Source: Curtobacterium sp. BH-2-1-1 (GTDB taxonomy: Bacteria; Actinomycetota; Actinomycetes; Actinomycetales; Microbacteriaceae). From it: a stretch of DNA of 64,000 bases. The notes below the pieces were generated by a model, which was not told the origin of the DNA, did not search any database, and worked only from the letters and a program-made list of their open reading frames with translations. This document shows positions 60,047 through 64,000 of the stretch, piece by piece. Within the stretch, counting starts at the first letter, position 1; each line of letters begins with the position of its first letter. The stretch covers positions 2,046,001 through 2,110,000 of the forward strand of contig NZ_CP017580.1 of assembly GCF_001806325.1 (NCBI RefSeq). The letters are read 5' to 3'. The position numbers and the translations under genes are program-made.

Positions 60047-60051
60047 GCAGC

Positions 60052-61038
60052 ATGACCACCGCATCGGCACCGGGTGTGCCCGCCCCCGCGGCGGGCACGA
60101 CCGCATCGGCACCGGTCGCCGGGGCGACGCTCGTCACGAGCGAGCAGCCGGCCGATGCCACCGCCCGCCGCGTCGCCGGACCCCGTGTCCGGCGCCGCGG
60201 CGGCATCGCGTGGCTCGGCCTCACCCCGTTCGCCGCCTACGTCCTGCTGTTCCTGGCCGTCCCCGCGGTGGTCGCGATCGGCAGCGGCTTCTTCACGAGC
60301 GACGGCGCGTTCACGTTCGCCAACCTCGCCGCGTTCGCCGACCCGTCGGTCATCCGTGCCTTCGGCGGCTCGTTCGCCCTGTCGGCCGTGTCCGCCGTGA
60401 TCGGTGCCGTCGTCGGGGCGATCGTGTGCTGGGCGCTCGCCGCACTCCGGCCCGACGGGCTCGTCCGGTCCGTGATCGACTCCGCCGCGAGCGTCCTCGC
60501 CCAGTTCGGCGGCGTCATGCTCGCGTTCGCGTTCATCGCCACGATCGGCGCGCAGGGCCTCGTCACGACGTGGTTGGTGTCCGTCTTCCACATCGACCTC
60601 AACGCCGAGGGCACCTTCCTCTACACGGTCCCCGGGCTCGTCATCCCCTACGTCTACTTCCAGGTGCCGCTGATGGTCCTCACGTTCATGCCCGCACTCG
60701 AGGGCGTCAAGACCCAGTGGGGTGAAGCCGCCGCCACCCTCGGCGCCTCCCGCGCGACGTACTGGCGCCGCATCGGCCTGCCCGTGCTCGCGCCGGCGTT
60801 CTGGGGATCGCTGCTGCTCCTCTTCGCGAACGGGTTCTCGTCGTTCGCCACCGCGGCGGCCCTGATCTCCCAGGGCGGGATCGTGCCGCTCACCATCCGC
60901 ACGCAGCTCACGAGCGAGACGATCATCGGACTGCAGAACGTCGCCGGTGTGCTCGCCTTCGGCATGGTCGTCGTGATGGCGATCGTGATGGGCGCGTACT
61001 CGCTGCTGCAGCGTCGGGCATCGAGGTGGCAGCGATGA
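60052..61038 (+). CDS. ABC transporter permease 1 (PotB-like)
   Basis: 328 residues, six helices from about 58 after a disordered A/T/P-rich N-terminus. The ATPase-docking loop is WGEAAATLGASRATYWRRIGLPVL (about 223-246). Starts five bases after the binding-protein stop, at ATG 60052, and overlaps the next gene (ATGA). Confidence 0.92.
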   Translation: MTTASAPGVPAPAAGTTASAPVAGATLVTSEQPADATARRVAGPRVRRRGGIAWLGLTPFAAYVLLFLAVPAVVAIGSGFFTSDGAFTFANLAAFADPSVIRAFGGSFALSAVSAVIGAVVGAIVCWALAALRPDGLVRSVIDSAASVLAQFGGVMLAFAFIATIGAQGLVTTWLVSVFHIDLNAEGTFLYTVPGLVIPYVYFQVPLMVLTFMPALEGVKTQWGEAAATLGASRATYWRRIGLPVLAPAFWGSLLLLFANGFSSFATAAALISQGGIVPLTIRTQLTSETIIGLQNVAGVLAFGMVVVMAIVMGAYSLLQRRASRWQR

Positions 61039-61952
61039 GCGCGGCCGCCCCGGTGCGTCCGTCGCGTGGGTCGGGTGAGTCGCGCCCGTCGCGCCCGTCG
61101 CGCCCGTCGTCTCGTCGTCGGCCAGGAGGCGCGGCTCGCCCCGGCCGCTTCGGCGCGGCCCCGTCACGGGTCACCGCCGCGATCGTGCTCGTCGTGGTCG
61201 GCCTCGTGTTCGCCGTCCCGCTCGTCGCCCTCGCGCAGTTCACCTTCCGCCAGGGGACGGACGGCAGCCTGACGCTCGCGCACTACGGCGCACTCGTCGA
61301 CCCGGTGAACGCCGCGACCTACCAGCCGGTGTTCGACGGTCTCGGGGCATCCCTGCTCATCGCGCTCATCACCGTGGGGATCGTGCTGCTCGTCCTGCTG
61401 CCGGCCCAGATCATCACGGCCCTGCGGTACCCGCGGCTCCGTCGGGTCCTCGAGTTCGTGTGCATCGTGCCGATCACCGTCCCCGTGGTCGTCCTCGTCG
61501 TCGGGTTCATCCCCGTGTACCAGGTCGTCGCCCAGGTCTTCGGCTCGGGCGCGTGGACCCTGTCGTTCGCGATCGGCATCGTCTCGCTCCCCTTCGCGTT
61601 CCGACCGATCGCCGCGGCCATCACCGCGATGGACATGGCCGTGCTCTCCGAGGCCGCCCGGTCGCTCGGCGCGTCGTGGTGGACCGTCACGTGGCGGGTG
61701 CTCCTGCCGAACCTCCGCCGCGGCATCACCGCCGCCTGCTTCCTGACCATCACGGTCGTCCTCGGCGAGTACACCCTCGCCTCGTTCCTCTCCCGCACGA
61801 CGTTCCAGACGGCGCTCCTGCTCGTGCAGTCGACCGACCCCTACGTCGCCGCGATCTTCTCGCTGGGCGCACTCGTCTTCGGATTCGTGCTGCTCGTCGT
61901 CATCGGCCGGGTCGGCTCCCGCCGTCGCCGTGCCCCGAAGGAGTCCGCATGA
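61035..61952 (+). CDS. ABC transporter permease 2 (PotC-like)
   Basis: 305 residues, six helices from about 45; docking loop LSEAARSLGASWWTVTWRVLLP near 200. ATG 61035 overlaps the permease 1 stop; the alternative at 61026 is nine bases earlier. The first 40 residues are a low-complexity R/P/S run (RPSRPSRPSSRRR) holding a copy of the 15-bp dispersed element. Overlaps the ATPase gene by four bases. Confidence 0.92.
   Translation: MSAAAPVRPSRGSGESRPSRPSRPSSRRRPGGAARPGRFGAAPSRVTAAIVLVVVGLVFAVPLVALAQFTFRQGTDGSLTLAHYGALVDPVNAATYQPVFDGLGASLLIALITVGIVLLVLLPAQIITALRYPRLRRVLEFVCIVPITVPVVVLVVGFIPVYQVVAQVFGSGAWTLSFAIGIVSLPFAFRPIAAAITAMDMAVLSEAARSLGASWWTVTWRVLLPNLRRGITAACFLTITVVLGEYTLASFLSRTTFQTALLLVQSTDPYVAAIFSLGALVFGFVLLVVIGRVGSRRRRAPKESA
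61120..61134 (+). repeat. 15-bp dispersed element inside permease 2
   Basis: GGCCAGGAGGCGCGG, 13 of 15, core exact; it codes part of the low-complexity N-terminus. Confidence 0.4.
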
Positions 61953-63019
61953 CCGTCACCGCCCCCGCCGCCCCGGCATCGCTCGCCACCGACGGCGCGA
62001 CCGTCGAACTGCACGGCGTCGAGAAGCACTACGGCGCGCACCGTGCCCTCGCCGGCCTGTCGCTCCGCATCGAACCCGGCGAGTTCGTGTCGCTGCTCGG
62101 GCCCTCGGGCTGCGGCAAGACGACCGCGCTCCGGGCGCTCGCCGGCCTCGAGGCCATCGACGCCGGCTCCATCCGCATCGACGGCGTCGACGTCGCGGGC
62201 ACCCCGGTGGACAAACGGGACATCGGCATGGTGTTCCAGCAGTACTCGCTGTTCCCGCACATGACCGTGCGGCAGAACGTCGCGTTCGGCCTGGAGATGC
62301 GCCGGGTCCCCGCCGCCGCGCGCCGCGAGCAGGTCATCGACGCGCTCGACATGGTGCACCTCGCCGAGTTCGCCGACCGCTACCCGCACCAGCTCTCCGG
62401 CGGCCAGCAGCAGCGCGTCGCCCTCGCCCGGGCCCTGGTCACCCGGCCCCGTGTGCTCCTGCTCGACGAGCCGCTGTCCGCGCTCGACGCCAAGGTGCGG
62501 GTCTCCCTGCGCGACGAGATCCGCCGCATCCAGAGCGACCTCGGCATCACGACCGTGTTCGTCACCCACGACCAGGAGGAGGCGCTCGCCGTCTCGGACC
62601 GCATCGCGGTGATGAACGCCGGCGACATCGAGCAGATCGGCACACCCGAGGAGCTCTACCGGTCCCCGTCCTCGGCGTTCACGGCGGACTTCGTCGGGCA
62701 GTCGAACCGGCTCCGCGGGGACCTGCGTGGGGGCGACGTGTTCGTCTACGGGTTCAGCGTCCCGGCCCTCGACGCCTCGGTGCCGGACGGCCCGGTGCTC
62801 GCCTACGTCCGCCCGGAGGACGTCGCCTTCGCCTCGGAGGGCGTCACCGGCACGGTCGTGGCCTCGAGCTTCCTCGGGTCGATCCGGCGCACCACGGTCC
62901 GGCTCGACGACGACACCGTCGTGACGGTGCAGCACGAGGTCGGCGACCGTCGTGCGGCCGGCGAGGCCGTCGCCGTGCGCCTGCTCGGCGCGCCCGTGGC
63001 GGTCGCCCCGCTCGCGTAG
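61949..63019 (+). CDS. ABC transporter ATP-binding protein (PotA/FbpC-like)
   Basis: 356 residues. Walker A GPSGCGKTT (about 49-57), Q-loop VFQQYSLFPHMTV, signature LSGGQQQRVALARAL, Walker B VLLLDEPLSALD, H-loop VTHDQEEAL, then a C-terminal TOBE domain (about 270-350). All catalytic residues are present. ATG 61949 overlaps the permease stop. Completes the four-gene importer; a 42-bp perfect palindrome follows. Confidence 0.95.
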   Translation: MTVTAPAAPASLATDGATVELHGVEKHYGAHRALAGLSLRIEPGEFVSLLGPSGCGKTTALRALAGLEAIDAGSIRIDGVDVAGTPVDKRDIGMVFQQYSLFPHMTVRQNVAFGLEMRRVPAAARREQVIDALDMVHLAEFADRYPHQLSGGQQQRVALARALVTRPRVLLLDEPLSALDAKVRVSLRDEIRRIQSDLGITTVFVTHDQEEALAVSDRIAVMNAGDIEQIGTPEELYRSPSSAFTADFVGQSNRLRGDLRGGDVFVYGFSVPALDASVPDGPVLAYVRPEDVAFASEGVTGTVVASSFLGSIRRTTVRLDDDTVVTVQHEVGDRRAAGEAVAVRLLGAPVAVAPLA

Positions 63020-63031
63020 CCGCGATCTGAC

Positions 63032-63073
63032 GGACGGGAGGCGCGGTGCGGGCCCGCACCGCGCCTCCCGTCC
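63032..63073. terminator. Perfect 42-bp palindrome made of two exact copies of the 15-bp element
   Basis: Twenty-one bp arms with no loop, including GGACGGGAGGCGCGG (63032-63046) and its exact complement (63059-63073). It stands between the ABC operon and the converging Nudix gene and should stop transcription in both directions. Confidence 0.85.
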
Positions 63074-63079
63074 CGTGGG

Positions 63080-63559
63080 TCAGCGCTGGAAGCGCGCGGC
63101 CGGGTCGTCGGACAGGGCCGCCTCGATCCGTGCCCGCATGGTCGCGGGCATCTCCGGCAGCGCGTCGAGCCGCGCCCAGAAGGCCTCGGTGTTCTCGCCG
63201 TCGGCGGGGAAGGGATCCCCGGAGACGTACCGGCAGGCGAACACCAGGTCGAGGTACTGCGCCCGGTCGCCGTTCGGGTACGTCATCTCCGGCAGCACCT
63301 GCACCCACGCGAGGCGCTCGGCGACGGCGACGACGTCGGCTTCCTCGAGGACCTCGCGTTCGGCGGCGACCGCGGGTTCCTCGCCGGGGTCGACGATGCC
63401 GGTGACCGGCGTGAACGCGTGGTTGTCGGCCCGGCGCACGACGAGGAGCTCACGGTCCGGGCCCTCGCCGCGCGTCACGACGGCGGTGACCCCGGTGAGC
63501 CAGAGCGGCTCGTTCCCGATCCTCGATCGGAGGGACAGGACGAAGTCAGGCGTGGGCAT
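63080..63559 (-). CDS. Nudix hydrolase
   Basis: 159 residues. Nudix box G-IVDPGEEPAVAAEREVLEEADV has all catalytic residues (REVLEE). Substrate unknown; small members usually clean up oxidised or non-canonical nucleotides. ATG 63559 is preceded at six bases by TAGCGT, so it is probably leaderless. Divergent from nagB. Confidence 0.9.
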   Translation of the reverse strand: MPTPDFVLSLRSRIGNEPLWLTGVTAVVTRGEGPDRELLVVRRADNHAFTPVTGIVDPGEEPAVAAEREVLEEADVVAVAERLAWVQVLPEMTYPNGDRAQYLDLVFACRYVSGDPFPADGENTEAFWARLDALPEMPATMRARIEAALSDDPAARFQR

Positions 63560-63565
63560 GCCGCC

Positions 63566-63571
63566 ACGCTA
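63566..63571 (-). promoter_or_regulatory. -10 box TAGCGT, leaderless Nudix gene
   Basis: On the minus strand, six bases before ATG 63559. Confidence 0.5.
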
Positions 63572-63593
63572 CCGACACGGGACCCTGTCGCGG

Positions 63594-63609
63594 ACTGGTC
63601 ATGACCAGT
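63594..63609. promoter_or_regulatory. DasR/NagR-type operator (dre site) before nagB
   Basis: ACTGGTCATGACCAGT is a perfect 16-bp palindrome and matches the Streptomyces dre consensus ACTGGTCTAGACCAGT except for the two central bases. It abuts the -10 box TAGGCT (63609-63614), so a bound GntR-family regulator would block the promoter. Confidence 0.85.
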
Positions 63610-63614
63610 AGGCT
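63609..63614 (+). promoter_or_regulatory. -10 box TAGGCT, leaderless nagB
   Basis: Six bases before GTG 63621; shares its first T with the operator. Confidence 0.55.
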
Positions 63615-63620
63615 GTCACC

Positions 63621-64000
63621 GTGGAGATCATCATCCTGCCCACGCCGGCTGAGGTCGGTCGCGTCGCCGCGGCCAAGATCGCCTCCGTCATCGCGAAGAA
63701 GCCGTCCGCCGTCATCGGTGTCGCCACCGGGTCCAGCCCGCAGGGCATCTACGCCGACCTGCAGCGTCGTGTCGACGCGGGGGGGATCTCGTTCGCCGAG
63801 GCCCGCGCGTTCGCCCTCGACGAGTACGTCGGCATCCCGCTCGAGCACCCCGAGTCGTACGCCTCGGTGATCCAGCGCGACGTCATCGAGCCGCTCGGGT
63901 TCGAGCCCTCCCGCGTGCGGGTCCCGGACGGCCGCGCGTCCGACCTCGAGTTCGCGGCGAAGGAGTACGACGCCGCGATCCGTGCCGCCGGCGGGGTCGA
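63621..64000 (+). CDS. nagB: Glucosamine-6-phosphate deaminase (3' end cut by window edge)
   Basis: First 126 residues of NagB, which converts glucosamine 6-phosphate to fructose 6-phosphate and ammonia. MEIIILPTPAEVGRVAA start, phosphate-binding VATGSSPQGIY (about 34-44), and the FALDEYVGIP motif (about 68-77), whose aspartate is the catalytic base. The frame is intact up to the window edge. GTG 63621 is leaderless. The operator at 63594 places it under an amino-sugar regulator, as in other actinobacteria. Confidence 0.95.
   Translation, partial: MEIIILPTPAEVGRVAAAKIASVIAKKPSAVIGVATGSSPQGIYADLQRRVDAGGISFAEARAFALDEYVGIPLEHPESYASVIQRDVIEPLGFEPSRVRVPDGRASDLEFAAKEYDAAIRAAGGV

Noticed and set aside
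58904..63019. Iron importer under the same control as the siderophore operon
   Set aside because: No iron box found upstream; ligand class cannot be read from the sequence.
1..64000. tRNA, rRNA, insertion sequence or prophage
   Set aside because: No cloverleaf with CCA-type end, no rRNA core sequences, no transposase, integrase or phage structural motif seen in any frame.

Overview
The window is high-GC DNA (roughly 70% by eye) from an actinobacterium. Gene content and gene order (sucCD, DUF6350, purN, purH; a desferrioxamine operon; an FHA-containing EssC-type secretion ATPase; PcrA with a C-terminal Tudor-like tail) point to Microbacteriaceae, most like Curtobacterium. That placement is inference from content; there is no rRNA or marker tree here. 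I see no rRNA, tRNA, CRISPR array, insertion sequence or prophage. Coding density is about 95%. Many transcripts look leaderless: a TANNNT -10 box ends 6 to 9 bases before an ATG or GTG with no Shine-Dalgarno sequence.

Layout. 1-735: membrane-anchored protein of unknown function, cut by the window edge. 843-4331: glycerophosphodiesterase and PcrA helicase. 4426-9661: desferrioxamine siderophore operon desA-desB-desCD, with DesC and DesD fused, behind an iron box. 9891-10529: pdxH. 10548-13665 (minus): NAD salvage operon prs-nadV-nrtR with a palindromic operator. 13716-26330: type VII secretion locus, made of a three-ATPase EssC-like motor, WXG100-like substrates, an FHA protein, a six-helix membrane protein and a set of small related cytosolic proteins of no known family. 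26303-29721: MpaB-like oxygenase, small proteins and a RecQ helicase with a PcrA-like tail. 29974-32042: sucCD. 32076-32927: glycosyltransferase with an AT-rich promoter. 33069-37506: DUF6350, purN, purH. 38174-41916: heterodimeric ABC exporter behind an unusually long unassigned leader. 42024-46630: DUF805 protein, alkyltransferase-like protein, GNAT, an acyltransferase with an SGNH tail, and a ROK regulator. 46820-49264: lamin-tail surface protein with a class E sortase-like signal. 49445-50284: PhzF isomerase. 50406-56872: sugar ABC importer and GH38 alpha-mannosidase. 57151-58122: AbiEi/DUF559 fusion between two related inverted repeats. 58247-58684: DUF1905/YdeI protein. 58904-63019: a second, binding-protein-dependent importer. 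63080-63559: Nudix hydrolase. 63621-64000: nagB, cut by the edge, behind a DasR-type operator.

The genes fall into self-contained modules. Iron: desABCD under DtxR/IdeR-type control. NAD: Prs makes PRPP, NadV uses it on nicotinamide, and NrtR probably senses a pathway metabolite and blocks the prs promoter. Secretion: EssC drives WXG100-family export, FHA domains read phosphothreonine, and the small paralogues probably act as chaperones, adaptors or immunity factors. Carbohydrate: a mannoside importer with alpha-mannosidase, and nagB under a chitosugar-type operator. The most unusual signals are the minimal secretion locus with its paralogue array, the AbiEi-nuclease gene bracketed by matching inverted repeats, and a dispersed 15-bp element (GGACGGGAGGCGCGG) that builds terminators and also lies inside coding linkers.
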